64,000 nucleotides of DNA. Source: Chelonoidis abingdonii. Lineage: Eukaryota > Chordata > Testudines > Testudinidae. Of this stretch, positions 12,201 through 25,408 are shown piece after piece. The position numbers and the translations under genes were made by a program. Where the stretch lies: the NCBI RefSeq assembly GCF_003597395.2, contig NC_133769.1, positions 181,790,052 through 181,854,051 of the forward strand, in the 5' to 3' direction. Below the pieces are notes generated by a model. That model did not search any database. It was not told the origin of the DNA and saw only the letters and a list, made by a program, of their open reading frames with translations. Within the stretch, counting starts at the first letter, position 1. The number at the start of each line of letters is the position of its first letter.

Positions 12201-14884
12201 AACGATCAATAGCTTTAACTGGAGTTGCGGGTGCTGAATACCTCTCAGAAGACCTCAGCACTTGAAGAAGAAGAAGGCCCATAGAACAGCTGCAAGATTG
12301 GGTTCACGTCTGTTGAACTGAGAGTAAGATTGTGCCTCTTAAAGTACAGCCTTGCTCTGGGGATACTCTGCTCCAAGAATACCTTCCAGAGTTTTCCAAT
12401 GAACTGAGCCTAGAAAATTTACTTCATCACATGGTGGATCATCTCTGCTGGCCATTACCGAAAGCAAGGAGTTTTAGCCATCCTCCACATATTTGCAGCC
12501 CCTTTGGGGCCATAATGTGCCACTGATGAAGCATCTCTGAAGCAATTCTGAGGTCCCCCAAACAAAGAGGCTGGAGTTTTGGCTGACACTCTGCAAGCAT
12601 GAGTCAATTTCTTACTCTTTACCTGCCACTGCACTTCCTGTCAGAATCAAGCCCTTAGCTATCTGTGTAATTAAAATCAACTGATACCCAAGTACACTGA
12701 AGAGAATACTTTCATGCTGATGTGACCTTCACTTAGTGTAACAATCCCAATATTATGCATTTCACTTTTTATTTTTAATAAAGAAGAATGTTTCAGCAAA
12801 GTAGAGTTCTTGAAACAGCATATTATATTTCCATTGCACTTCTGAACTGTCAGCTTTCCCATTGTATTATTTCTCATTTTAAAAGCTAAAAACATTCAAG
12901 TTAATACAATCTGAGTAAAAATGTATTTAAGTAGACCTTGTGAGAAGTATGACAATTTCCTGTAATATTTTGCACAAACCTTTTTGAATCTTAGGATTTC
13001 ATTATATTAAAAATGCAAATATTTATGTAATATTGTGGGATTGTGTTTAACATCTTTAAGGGAGAGGCAGTGCTAATGCAAGCCTGGGGAAATGCTATGA
13101 ACATCAAAAGACTCTTAAAACAGTGAGCCAAAAGAGACTACACTTTTAGTGGAGTGGGTTTCCCAGCAAATACTTGGGAGTAGGGAAATGCAAATTATCC
13201 ACTTCCAGACCCAATCTTTTGAACCTGTGCCCTGAGGAGAAGCAGTTACATGAGGACAAGGTCAGAGGCCCAAACTGGATAAATGAGTGATCCTCAAATT
13301 CATTGGTGTTCTTGTTCTGAGCAAACAGCTATATGAACTTGACACCAGAGAAACAGCCCCTGGTGGGCTATACAGGACTGTTTCACCTACCAGAGCCCTT
13401 GGAGTTGGGGCGATCTCTGGTAAGCTTACTAACATGCACATAGGTTGTTTTATTGTTTTTAATACATTTTCTCTGTATTGCTCTTAAGTATAAATGTACT
13501 TGCTTAGGAAGAGCAGTGTGGTAACTTATAACTGTGGCAATTATACTGTTTATAGCTTCTGAGGAGAAAGCAGAACAGGGCTGCTTAGGTGCCTTTGCTA
13601 GGGAATTCACAATGTAGGTGCAGAACCGAGGGGCATGGAAAACTTCTGTCCAGAAGAGAGAGAAACATGGGCCTCAGCCAAAGATAGGTGTTGGATGGGG
13701 AGTAGGAGAATGGGTACCCTGGATGGACCACAAGAGGGAATTATAGATGCCACTGCCCTAAACTGTGACAAATATTGTTTTGGGTTTTTTTTTTAAAGCC
13801 GTCCTTATAACTAGTATACATCATTTTAAGTAGGTATTTCAAATCACTAATTTTTCATTCAAAATATGTTTTCATGAAAAGTTTTAAGGTATACCATGTT
13901 TATCAGAATTGGCCACAATCCTCTGGCTAATTGAACCTTAATCTAAAGCATATCCATGACCAAAATTTACAGGAAAATAAAACCAAACAACCCAGTTTCT
14001 CTCTCCTGCTCGTTCACGTTATTGCCTCCATTTGTGCTGCTTGTTTTCCTTCCTTATGTTTGCATGTGGTACTGTAGTACTGCAGTTTGTGACAAGACAG
14101 CAGTTTAGCTGTTCAGCATTTTGAAACAGAACTTCAGAACCTTTATTAATTTTTTACTAAAATGGTAATTTGTTTGTCAGAAAAAGTCAAGTTGTAAAAC
14201 AATTAGGGCTTTAAGTAACACTTACCCTTCCCAAGATTAGCTTCCCCGTTTCTGTTTTCCATACTGTAGGTAATATTACATTTTTCTGGCTTCCCATTCT
14301 GAATAAACTATACTCTAGAAGGGAAATTTAAGTAAAAACACAACTTGTAAGAGCCTTTCTTTAAATTCTGGACAACTGTTTCCATTCCGACAAATGTTCA
14401 AAGAGCTGCAGTAGATCGATTAAATCTCTTTAGTCTTCTTCATTGGTCATACAGTAGTTCTGCTTTTGCTTGCCCCAGAAGAGGCAGATATTCACAGATA
14501 ATTGTTCTGGCAGCTGGTCTCCCTGTTGGCAGCACATTGTAGAAACATTTTATCATCAGGCTAGCTAAGTATACCTAACTTTTACACTAGAAATAAAAAT
14601 ATCCCTCCAGGAATAAACTCCAGTTAACATTATTTTGTTCAAGAAAAGTGTTGCCATAGTGAAAGTTAATTATATAGAAAAACATCAAGATCTATAATTG
14701 AAGTTTAGACCCGTATTTTCTCAAAACTACAATTTATACATCTGTGATGATTTGGTATTGTTTACAGATAGCACAGTGTGCAAATCTTAATTTAGGCCCT
14801 GATCTTTTAATTGACTGCATGTGGATACAGGAATGCCCTTGCATGCAGAGAGTGACAGGATTGAGGCTTTTTTACTTAATAATG
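9211..14884. other. Long AT-rich stretch without recognised features
   Basis: No gene exon, RNA gene or confident repeat was recognised in this 5.7-kb interval. It contains a few short frames under 95 codons on either strand (for example near 10513-10788 and 11344-11601) that show no motif, no conserved-looking composition and no splice-site pairing, so I do not call them genes. Confidence 0.5.
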
Positions 14885-17200
14885 TAAGAATGATCTGACC
14901 CAGTATGGACAATGGTCCATTTAGCTCGATATCCTGTCTTCTGACGATGGCCAGTGCCAGATGATTCAGAGAGAAACAACAGAAGAGGGCAATTACTGAG
15001 CGATCCATTCCCTGTCATCCAGACCCACCTTCTGACAGTCAGATGTTTAGGTACACCAAGAGCACGGGGTAGTACCCTTAACCATCTTATTTAATAATCA
15101 TTGGACCTATCCTCAATGGAATTACTTAATTCTTTTAAAAATCCAGTTATTCTTTTTGCCTTCCTAACATCCTCCGGGAAGAAGTTCCAAGATTGACTGC
15201 ATTGTGTGAAGTAGTACATCCTTATGTTTGTTTTAAAGTGTTTGTCTGTGACCCTTAAGTTTTATGTTATGTGAATGGGTAAACAACACTGCCCTATTCA
15301 ATTTCCCCACTCCATTTATAATTGTATAGGCCTCTATCACATCCCCCTTAGTCATCTCTTTTCTAAGCTGAACAGTCCCAGTCTTTTAATGTCTCTTTAT
15401 ATGGAAGCTGTTCTATGCCCCTAATCACTACCTTCCGTATACTTTTTCCAGTTTTAATATACCTTTTTTTTTTTTGAGATGTGGCAATCAGAACTGAATG
15501 CAATATTTAAGGCATAGGTATACCTGGATTTATGTAGAGGCATTATGATATTTTCTGTCTTATTATCTGTCCCTTTCCTAATGGTTCTAACACTTAGCAT
15601 TTTTGACTGCCACTCCATACTGAAGAGATATTTTCAGAGTGCTATCTGCAATGAATCTAAGATCTCTTTCTTGTGTGGTAACAGCTAACTTAGACCCCAT
15701 AATTGAGATGATTTTTCCAATGTGCATTACTTTGGGTTTATCAACATTGAATTTCATCTGCCTTTTTGTTGTCCACTAACACAGTATTGTGAGAGCCCTC
15801 TGTAACTCTTCAGAGTCAGCTTTGGACTTAACTACCCCCTAAATTATATCCAAACCTTGTCACCTCACTGTTCACCACCTTTCAAGATCTATGAATATGT
15901 TGTACAGCATGAGTTCCAGTATAGATCCTATTTACCTCTTTCCAGTGCGAAAAACTGATTCTTTATTCCTACCCTTTGTTTCCTATTTTTTAACCAGTGA
16001 CTAATCCATGAAAGGACCTTCCTTTTTATGCCATGACTGCTTCCCTTGCATAATAGCCTCTGCTGTGGGATCTTGTCAAAGGCTCTCTGAAAGTCCGAGT
16101 ATACTATATCCACTGGATCACCCTTGTTCATATGTTTGTTGACTCCCTGAAAAGAATTCTAGTTTTTTAGGTGAGGCATGATTTCCCTTTACAAAAGCCA
16201 TGCTGACTCCTCCCCAACATAGTGTGTTCATCTGTACAACTGGTAATTATGTTCTTTACTACAGTTTCATCCAGTTTGCCCAGTACTGAAGTTTGGTTCA
16301 CCAGCCTGTAATTGTCATGATTGTCTCTGGAGCCTTTTTTAAAGATTACATTAGCTATCCTCCAGTTATCTTATACAGAGGCTGACGTAAGTGATAGGCT
16401 ATGTATCACAGTTAGTTTTGCAATTTCATATCCAAGTTCCTTCAGACATCTTGGGGGAATATCACCTTCTCCTGGTGACTTTTTACATTATATTAGCATT
16501 CATTTAGCTTCTCTATAACAAACTTGTTTTCCTTGAGTGCTATTTTAGTACCATGATTATCCAGTGGGCTGCTTACAGTTTAGCAGGCTTCCCACTTCTG
16601 ATGTACTTAGGGTTTTTTTGTCTTTTGGAAGTTGCTCTTCAACTTCTTTTTTATACTTTCTAATGATACTTTCACATTTGATTTGCCAGAGAAAGGCAGA
16701 TACACTATTACCCACAATAGGATCTGACTCCAATTTTTAAAGGACACCATTTCACCTTTAATCACCTCTTTTACTCTGCTGTTAGATATAATAGCTTTTT
16801 TGGGAGGGGTCCTCTATTTTTATTTGGGATATAAATTTAGTTTGAGCCACTATTATGGTGTTTTTAAGTAGGTTCCATGCTGCTTGCAGGCATTTCACTT
16901 GAGACTGTTCCTTTTAATTTCCATTTAACTAGCTTCCTCATTTTTGTGTAGTTCCTCTTTTTGAAGTTAGATGCTACTGTGGCGCGTTTCTTTGGTATTT
17001 TCCCCCTGTAGAAGGATGTTTAAATTTAATTACATTATGGATGCTATTACCAAGTGATTCAGATCTGATCCTGTGTTTCATTTAAGACTAAATCAAGAAT
17101 TGCCTCTTCCCCTTGTGGATTCCAGGACTAGCTGCTCCAAGAAACTTACTTGAGTTTAATATATTTATAAACTCCTAAACTAATTCCATGCCACAGTAAA
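14885..17200 (-). mobile_element. CR1-family LINE, 5'-truncated, minus strand
   Basis: A long minus-strand LINE copy. The left end has the CR1 3' UTR (read on plus as gacccagtatggacaatggt, then tcctgtcttctgacgatggc), and the block to the right encodes reverse transcriptase on the minus strand (15928-16131). Many indels and stops break the reading frame, so the copy is old. The right (5') limit is approximate because the sequence fades into unrecognised DNA near 17.2 kb. The same 3' UTR type recurs at 32300-32650. Confidence 0.8.
15928..16131 (-). pseudogene. CR1 reverse-transcriptase fragment
   Basis: An intact 67-codon piece of CR1 ORF2. It holds the reverse-transcriptase A motif region, VDIVYSDFQRAFDKIPQQRL, where the first aspartate after the hydrophobic run (in YSDF) is the family's metal-binding residue, followed by the WISHWLKNRKQRV helix typical of non-LTR reverse transcriptases. 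The D and F positions are kept, but neighbouring parts of the gene are in other frames, so no functional enzyme can be made. It is a dead LINE remnant, not a host gene. Confidence 0.85.
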
Positions 17201-20200
17201 GCTTTTCATATGGGAAATAAACTGAATATTTGTATCACAATCACCTTTTGATGCACTTAATGGTTAATGTAGCATCTATAAACCTGTTGAATTTAAAGGA
17301 GCTTGTCTTTAGGTTAGATATGTTTTTTTTCTACTTTATTTTGATGCTTGTGTTAATGTCAGTTTGATAGCAGTGGAGACCAAAGTCTTATTTTCACTTA
17401 AGAGGTACAGCAGAGGCAGTGGCATAACAGTCTTTTCTAGCAACATGCTTCAAATCTGACCCAAGTGCCCATCTACAAGGGTGAGAAGATTTATCCTCGA
17501 CATGGTTATTCCATCCTTGCCCCCTCTGCTAAAGCTCCAGATAAAGGTACTTCTGCAGTTAATATAAAATGAACTAGTGTTGGTGCTGGGATGTGAAATG
17601 CTTCTCCACAAGGAACTGGACAGAAATTAATAACTCATTTCACAGTGGCCACAAAAAAGACATCATATGGATTCAATACTGACCAGGACTAGATTGATAC
17701 TCAAATACAGTGATAGTGTACATGCATATACATAGCTCAGTTTATGCTGGATAACAAAATATCAATAATGAATTGGAAACAGAATATCTGGAGTGTCTTT
17801 TAAACCATTATACTAGTATTTACATGCTTCAGATGAAGCTTCATTTTACAATGTGAAATTATATTCTTATGAAAAATGCAGACATTTTATTATGTAGAGA
17901 CTACAGTCTGCATGATATAACTTCATATTTGTTGCATGTAAGAAAAGTCACAGTTCCATGGAAATAACATACCTAACAATATGGTTAAATTCCACTGAAA
18001 TACATTATCCCTTACTTTACCTTTTCAATATTGGAATACAGTGAATTTTTCCCCCATAGGAATTCTTTGTACTCCTTCTGGTCTAGTCTAACTATGACAT
18101 TGATTTAAACTCTTAATGTCCATTAATGCTTGTGGAAAATACTCCAGTAAATTTGTCTCAGTCCAATTAAACTTATATTTAAAGACACATCACTTCATTA
18201 TTGTCTAAAACCATTTTATTAGTTCGCCTCCCTTATATTCACTTCTGTTTTGCCTGTACTTTTATTTTTTAAGAGTTTATTGTGCACTCTGACTTCACAA
18301 TAACTCTATCATATTCCTATCATCTTCTTCTGCAATTTGCATCTGTGACTACTTCCCCACATACTCAAATAGGCCAAAAGGGCATGCAAGCAGATGAAGC
18401 CAGTAGCACACTCTCTGGGAGTTCTTTACTCCTGAGGGATCATGACCATCCAGACGCCCCAGAAGGTGAGAGCCCATCCTACAAGTTAAGAAAATAATGA
18501 GTCCAATAAGAATGCAGGTCTCTTATTTACTTTGCAGCAATACATGAGAAAACCAGACCAGTTTGGCAACTTTGGGAGTATTTGTATTTATGTATTACAT
18601 AATTTATCAAAATTCACTATTTTATTCAAACACACTTTTAGAATTAATAAAACCTACTTATGAAAGATCTGTGAGAGTTGATTTTTAAATTTTTGTTAAC
18701 CCATTTTATTACAAAGAAGCAATGAAGCCATGCTAGAATAAAATGCAGATATTTTAATGATACATGTATAGAAGGCATTGAATGTATAGAAACAAGCCAA
18801 ACTAAGGAGAGATCAGTCTTTAAAGAAACCTCAGAAATGTAGTTTGCACTTGTAAAACACCTTTGAGGCACATCATGAAGTGACTGACTCTTTCAATTAC
18901 ACCTGAAAGCTCTAAATATCCACTGGCTATTTTTCACCTTTGATTCATTCAGAAAAGACCATGATAAATTGTAAAAAGGCACAAGAGTGAAAAGTGTGTG
19001 CAAAGTTACAAAACAACACTCACATAAGGATGAAAAAGCTTTCATAAAACATCTCTAGTTCTTAGTTTTGATATGTCGTCTGCTATATCTTTGCTTTGAT
19101 GTAAACCAGAGTGCTAGTAGTTTTAAAATTGGTTATCATATATATCTGCTAATTATTGGCACATCCCATTTTAGTGAATCAAAGGTTTAATTCCATTGGT
19201 CTCATTGAAGAAACTATAACAAGCCATTAGCTGCATCTCCATTGTAAAGGTTACTTCTGAAACAAGCTTAAAATGGGGAATACATTTTTCTCTACAGGTA
19301 GCTTTTCAATGAGAATTTACATTTATCGTTTTCATGCCTTTGAATTTTCTGTGGGTTGTTTGTTTATAATAAGTGTATGAAAGTGGTGTGTTCACATCTG
19401 TCTGTGACAGTCAGCCATTCTTAAATTTTGTCAATTAATATATTTTAAGATGACGTATGGACAGGGAAATTGGTCAAGAGCTAAATCTTGAGTGAATCTG
19501 CTGCAAGAAGTAGCTTTTTAAAAATAAGCTTTTACTAGTAATAGTAATATTTTTGTTATTCTCCAGAAGTGAAGGTTTAAAGGATGCCAGCACATAAAAT
19601 CTTCACGATCAGAAAAATTTACAAGGAACTGCCCTCTTTTAAACAGGCCACCATTATCCCACTGTTCTCAGAGTGACTGAAGCCACAGATTTCCCTTCAG
19701 TTAAGATGGACACCACTTCCCTCCAGCCTATGTATGAGGAAGTTAAGCCTGCCCATAGCCAAGACAGCCACTGCTTCCCATTGTCCCCAATGGAAGTTAA
19801 GGCAAGATATCCTCAAATAAGAGAATGACATCTGTCTGACTAATCAGGGGGCAGAGAGGGGCACTGTGAGACATAGATGAATATTAGAAGGGAGCAAGGG
19901 GGGAGGTGGAGAAACTTGTGTGTGTACACGTGTGTGTGTGCGCGTGTGTGTACACATGTGTGTATATTCACATGTACACACTGTATGATGGAGTTAAAGA
20001 AGTCAAAAAATGGAGCAAGAACATGTACAGGGATATGTAGAAGGGATTCTAAGGGTCAGGGCAAAAGGAAAGACAATAGGAAAAAGAGAAGATTAGAACA
20101 TAGAGACACATATAATACAAAATGCAATATATGTCCTCTATTCTCCCCCCTCCCCACCCCACAGGCACACACAGGTTGCCCACAACAAAATTAACTCTCT

Positions 20201-21163
20201 CATCCTACAGATGTCAGCCTTACAGCACCACCTTCACCAAACTGCTTTCACTGAAAATACCAAACTATTACACCAAAGACCACAGCAAAAACAGTGCTAG
20301 GAAGGAATGATGTAGGGAAGAGGATTTGCAGTAGGGTAGTTTGAGGTTTAAGAATAGTCTGGCGCAACCCTACATTATGCATCACAAAATTATCTCTCTC
20401 TCTTTTGGAGCAACTATCTGAATTACATTTATTCTACAATTAATGGAATTATACAATTGACGCTTGAGTACCAAACACTTGTATGCAGCCAGACTTCTCC
20501 AAATAGTTGTTTCTGCTTCTAATTGCTATACCAGCACTTTCTTCCTTTCAAGACTGCTATTTGAAGTGTTTTTTATATTCTTACACTTGTATTTGTCATT
20601 ATTATATTTGTATGCAGAACTTTGCCCACCATTAATCTATGTAACTGACTTATATCTGGGGATATTTATATTCTTTTCTACTGAAAACGTGAAATTACCC
20701 ATTTACCACAACCCACCTGTGAAATCTGTCATTCCTTCCCTTTGGGTTAGACAGGGAAACTCAGCTATAAATTAGAGCTTTTCTTAAATACGTAACATTA
20801 AAAAGGAAGTAACTCAAAAAAAGAGTTAAGTGTAATAAATCATTTATTTTATATTAAAACCTTTTTTGTATTAAACTATTTATTTAGGTTTAATTACCAC
20901 ATATAAAATGAACACGTATGAGATATTCATTCCAGATATCTTCTTGTTTCCTACCTATTTAACTGAAAAAATACTCAAGTGAGTGGTATCTATAAAACCA
21001 GTGAATAACAGACATAAATTAAAAACAAGATTAAGTACATTTAGCACGTGTAATATTTAAAATATCTGTGTGGCAAGTTGAACTAGGTCTGGAGGTCCCC
21101 TGCTGGAGTTCTCATGGCCCTGCATAACCCTGACCCAGAATAGAGCAGAGAGAAGCTCTCCAG
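17201..21163. other. AT-rich stretch, mostly unassigned
   Basis: Nothing assignable apart from a (GT)n-type microsatellite at 19917-19980. Segments around 19620-19860 are slightly GC-richer but gave no family match. Open frames are short and lack motifs. Confidence 0.45.
19917..19980. repeat. (GT)n-rich microsatellite
   Basis: Alternating purine-pyrimidine run of tg/tgtg units broken by tacacg, cgcg, tacacat and tatattcacat. Interruption suggests an old, relatively stable locus. Confidence 0.9.
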
Positions 21164-21567
21164 AGACCTGGTCTATACTACAGAACTAGGTCAAGGAAGC
21201 CGCCTTAAGTCAACCTGTTAATGTTTGTGTCTACATTACCAGGTCATTCACGTTGACCTAAGTCGCCTCTGAAGTCGAGTTCTGTAATCCACCTCTGCGA
21301 GAGGCGCAGTGCTTAGTTCAGTTTTCATGGGCCGACTGTGAGGTAGCGCATTATGAGAGACACAGAGTTTACTTCAGCTTAATTGGCTTCCAAGGGGTGT
21401 CCCACAATGTTTATCTATGACCACTCTGGAGATCACTCTCAGTTCTGCTGCACTGCAGTCAGGTACACAGGAAATAGCCCCTCCCCTGCTAAAGCGTCGG
21501 GAACTTTTGATTTCCCATTTCCTTTTTGATCAGCATTGGCAGCATGCCAGCTTGAGCGTAGCTGATC

Positions 21568-21858
21568 ATGGAGACTACACACCCTAGCCGCGCACCAGCC
21601 TGGTCTGCATAGGAGGTGGTGGAACTCATCGCTGCGTGGGGAGAAGAGTCTGTGCAGGTAGAGCTCCGATCAAGCAGAAGAAACGCTGACATCTATGCAA
21701 AGATCACTTGTTGAATGGGGGAGAACGGTTACACGAGGGACACACAGAAGTGCCATGTGAAAATAAAAGAACTTCGCCAAGTGTTCCAGAAGGCAAGGGA
21801 GGCAAAAGTTGTTCTGGGGCTGAACCCCACACATGACAGTTCTACGAGCTCCATGTAA
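21568..21858 (+). pseudogene. Harbinger Myb/SANT-like DNA-binding protein remnant
   Basis: Read in one frame from ATG at 21568 there are 96 codons with two in-frame stops (TAG at 21610, TGA at 21712) before the final TAA at 21856. The translation has a Myb/SANT-like trihelix pattern: EVVELIAAWGEESVQ, then RRNADIYAKI, then GYTRDTQKCHVKIKELRQV. PIF/Harbinger elements carry such a DNA-binding gene beside the transposase; it helps the transposase reach the nucleus and the element ends. The second Harbinger element at 48334-49425 carries a related stretch (EILGLIAVWGDKSVV), which supports the call. The stops make this copy non-functional. Confidence 0.75.
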
Positions 21859-22639
21859 TTCTCTGTGGTGATCCTAACAGCACCCCTCACAAGAAACGTA
21901 GACATCTCACAGATGTGTGGGTCTAGGGACAACAAGGAAGATAGATCCATAGACTTTAAGGTCAGAAGGGACCATTATGATCATCTAGTCTGACCTCCTG
22001 CACAATGCAGGCCAAAGAATCTCACTCACCCACTCCTGTAACAAACCCCTAAACTATGTCTGAGTTACTGAAGTCCTCAAATAGTGGTTTGAAGACCTCA
22101 AGGTGCAGAGAATCCTCCTGCAAGTGACCCATGCCCCACACTCCAGAGGAAGGTGAAAAACCTCCAGGGCCTCTGCCAATCTGCCCTGGAGGATAATTCC
22201 TTCCCGACCCCAAACATGGAAATCAGTTAAACCCAGAGCACGTGGGCAAGACTTACCAGCCGGGAGTCAGGAAAGAATTCTTTACAGTAACTCAGATCCC
22301 ACCCCATCTAACATCCCATCACAGACCAGTGGGCATATTTACCTGCTAATAATCAAAGATCAATTAATTGCCCAAAATTAGGCTATCCCATCATACCATC
22401 CCCTCCATAAACTTATCAAGCTTAGTCTTGAAGCCAATATGTCTTTTGCCCCCACTATTCCCCTTGGAAGGTTGTTCCAGAACTTCACTCCTCTAATGGT
22501 TAGAAACCTTCATCTAATTTCAAGTCTAAACTTCCTGATGGCCCAGTTTATATCCATTTGTTCTTGTGTCCACATTGGTACTAAGCTTAAATAATTCCTC
22601 TCTTTCCCTGATATTTATCCCTCTGATATATTTATAAAG

Positions 22640-24743
22640 AGCAATCATATCTCCCTAAGCCAACCTCTTTGAGTCTTTTCATAAACCAGGTTCCATTCCT
22701 TGGATCATCCTAGTAGCCTTTCTCTGTACCTGCTCCAGTTTTGATTCATCCTTCTTAAACATAGGAGACCAGAACTGCACATAATATTCCAGATGAGGTC
22801 TCACCAGTGCCTTGTATAACGATACTAAAAACCTCCTTATCTCTACTGGAATAACCTTGCCTGATGCATCCCAAAACTGCATTAGCTTTTTAAACGGCCA
22901 TAATCACATTGGCGGTTCATAGTCATCCTGTGATCAACCAATACTCCAAGGTCCTTCTCCTCCTCTGTTACTCCAATTGATGTGTCCCCAATTTATAACC
23001 AATATTAATCCCTAAATGCATGACCTTGCACTTTCACTATTAAATTTCATTCTATTACTATTACTTCTCAGTTTACAAGGTCATCCAGATCTTCCTGTAA
23101 TGACATCCTGTCCTTCTGCTGTGATTAGCAATACCTCCCAGATTTGTGTCAAATCCTGCAAACTTTTAATAGCACATTCCACTTTTTTGTGCCAAGCGTC
23201 AGTAATCAAAAAGATTAAATCAGAATGGCTCAAAACCGATCCCTGAGGAACTCCACTGTAACCTCCTCCAGCCTGACAGTTCACCTTTCAGTATGACCAT
23301 GTGTAGTCTCACCTTTAACCAGTTCCTTATCCACCATTCATTTTTCATATGATCCATTTTTTCCAATTTAACTAATAACTCCCCATGTGGCCACTGTACA
23401 AAAATGCCTTACTGAATCGAGGGTAAATTAGATCCACTGCATTTCCTTTGTCTAAAAAATATTTTACTCTCAAAGAAGGAGATCAGGTTGGTTTGGCACG
23501 ATCTACCTTTTGTAAAAATTACTTGTATTTTTCCCAAATTACCGTGAACCTCAATGTCCCTTTTACTTACTCCTTCAAAAATATTTTCAAAGACCTACAT
23601 AACTACAGATGTCAAACTAAAAGGCCTGTAGACTTGGATCACTTTTTTTTCCCCTTTCATAAAATAGAACTATGTTAGGCCAATTTCTCCAGTTGTACGG
23701 TACAACCCAGTTTACTGATTCAATTAAAAAGTCTTGCAAATGAGATGCAATTCATGTCCCAGTTCCTAATATTTTGGAAGAAGTTAAATCTAGGCCCCCC
23801 AGATTTAGTCCCTAAGCTGTTCGAGTTTGCTTCTACCTCAGATGTGGTATATCTACTCGATATCCTTCATTCCCATTTTGATTCATCTACATTATCGCTA
23901 AGTCCTTAGCCTCATTAAAGACTGAGGCAAAGTTATTTGTTTAGATCCAGGGGTTGGCACTTTTCAGAAATGGTTGCCGAGTCTCATTTATTCACTCCTA
24001 ATTTAAGGTGTTCACGTGCAGTACCAAACATTTTAACGTTTTCAGAAGGTCTCTTTTCTATAAGTCTATAATACATAGTTTTAGTTATGTAGTAAAGTAA
24101 TAACGTTTTTAATGTTGTAAGAAACTTCATAAAATAAATTAAAAATGCAGCACCCCCCGAACCCAGTGGCCAGGACCTGGGCAGTGTGGTGCCACTGAAA
24201 ATCAGCTCGCAATGCAGCCTTCGCACCTGTGCCATAGGTTGCCTACCACTGGTTAGATTTAGGCCATGCTAGATATCCTTAACTCCCACTCCAATCCTCA
24301 GTGTTTACGGTCCCATTTCTTCTTTGTTTCTTCTTTTTTATCTAGGCTATAGAATCTTTTACTATTGGGTTAATTCCTTTGAGGTCCAACTCTCATGGCT
24401 TTACGGCTTTCTCATTTTATCCTACATGTCTGTACCTCAATAAGGTAGTTTTTCCCTTGCTAATCCCTCCATCTTTCACTCCTTGTGGCTTTCTGCTTTT
24501 CTTAATCACCTCTCTGAGAGGCTTGCTCATCCAGCTTGGTCGACAAACTCCAGCCTATGAATTTTTTCCTCTTCTTGGCATGCAGGCATCTGAGAGTTCT
24601 GCAAACTTTGACTTGAAGATTCCAGGCCTCCCCACCTTTAGATCACAAGTTCTTTCAGTCCAATCCACTTTCCTATAAATTTCCTTAATTCTTTAATGTT
24701 AGCCCTTTTGAAATCCAAAACTCCTAGTCCAGATCTATTTTGT
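22640..24743 (-). pseudogene. CR1 ORF2 reverse-transcriptase region, degraded
   Basis: Scattered minus-strand pieces of the CR1 reverse transcriptase. The C-terminal piece (22679-22882) contains [19 protein letters not shown] and [12 protein letters not shown], both standard CR1 C-terminal phrases. A middle piece (23081-23284) keeps SGVPQGSVL, the conserved loop before the catalytic box, but the sequence that should follow it is disrupted. The hAT insertion at 23948-24251 cuts the upstream part. Stops and indels are frequent, so the gene is dead. Confidence 0.8.
23948..24251. mobile_element. Non-autonomous hAT element, 304 bp, inserted in CR1
   Basis: The ends are CAGGGGTTGGCA and TGCCTACCACTG, imperfect inverted termini of hAT type. 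The flanks tttagatc (23940-23947) and gttagatt (24252-24259) form an 8-bp duplication with two mismatches. Sequence on both sides belongs to the same CR1 reverse-transcriptase region, so the element landed in the LINE after the LINE had inserted. No transposase is present; a poly-purine/GC-rich tail near 24150 precedes the right end. Confidence 0.8.
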
Positions 24744-25310
24744 TTAATCCTTGCCCCATCTAGTTGAAACTGAATTAAATGAACTCAAATGATCACTCGA
24801 ACCAAGGTTGTCCCCTACAATCATTTCTCTATGAGGTCTCAACGGGGAGTCTCTAGTTCCTTTCTTTCCCAATGTGATTTTTGCCCAGACAGACTCTGTC
24901 TTATCCATTCCATCACTTCTTATTTCTTTACAGTCTACCTCATCATTGATATACAATGCTACTCCACCATCTTTTCCTTTATTTCTGTCTTTCCTAAACA
25001 GCACATACCCCTCAATACCTGTACTCCAGTCATGACTACTATTCCACCATGTTTGTGTTATCTCTATAATATTCGGTTTCACTTCCTGCACCAGTAGCTC
25101 TAGTTCCTCTATTTTGTTACCTAGGTTCCTTGCATTAGTGTACAAACATCTTAATTCTTGCTGTTTGGCTTCGCTCACATTCTCCACCCGATTAGGCCCA
25201 CACATTCTACCACCAGTATCACTTATTAGACTGGTATCTACACTACCCTTCCTCCTTATGTCCATTCTCATACCCACAGCTGTATCCTTTCTTACTTTGT
25301 TTTCTTCCAT
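24744..25310 (-). pseudogene. CR1 ORF2 endonuclease fragment with internal deletion
   Basis: An open 188-codon frame covering the start of CR1 ORF2, the apurinic-like (APE) endonuclease that nicks target DNA. Residues 53-90 include LRCLYTNARNLGNKIEEL and a downstream E83 in IIEITQTWW, the family's N and E active-site regions. Residues 165-174 read VGDNLGSSDH, the SDH motif from the end of the domain. Only about 20 residues separate ESVWAKI (139-145) from that motif; in the family roughly a hundred are expected, so the middle of the nuclease is missing while the frame has stayed open across the join. The frame ends soon after in unrelated residues. Confidence 0.8.
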
Positions 25311-25408
25311 CTCGATGTTAAATTCCAGCGTGGAGATTACCTGGACATCTCCCTACCATCTCCCCCAAATTCCTAGTTTAAAGCTCTCTTAACCAGTTGT
25401 GCCAGCCT

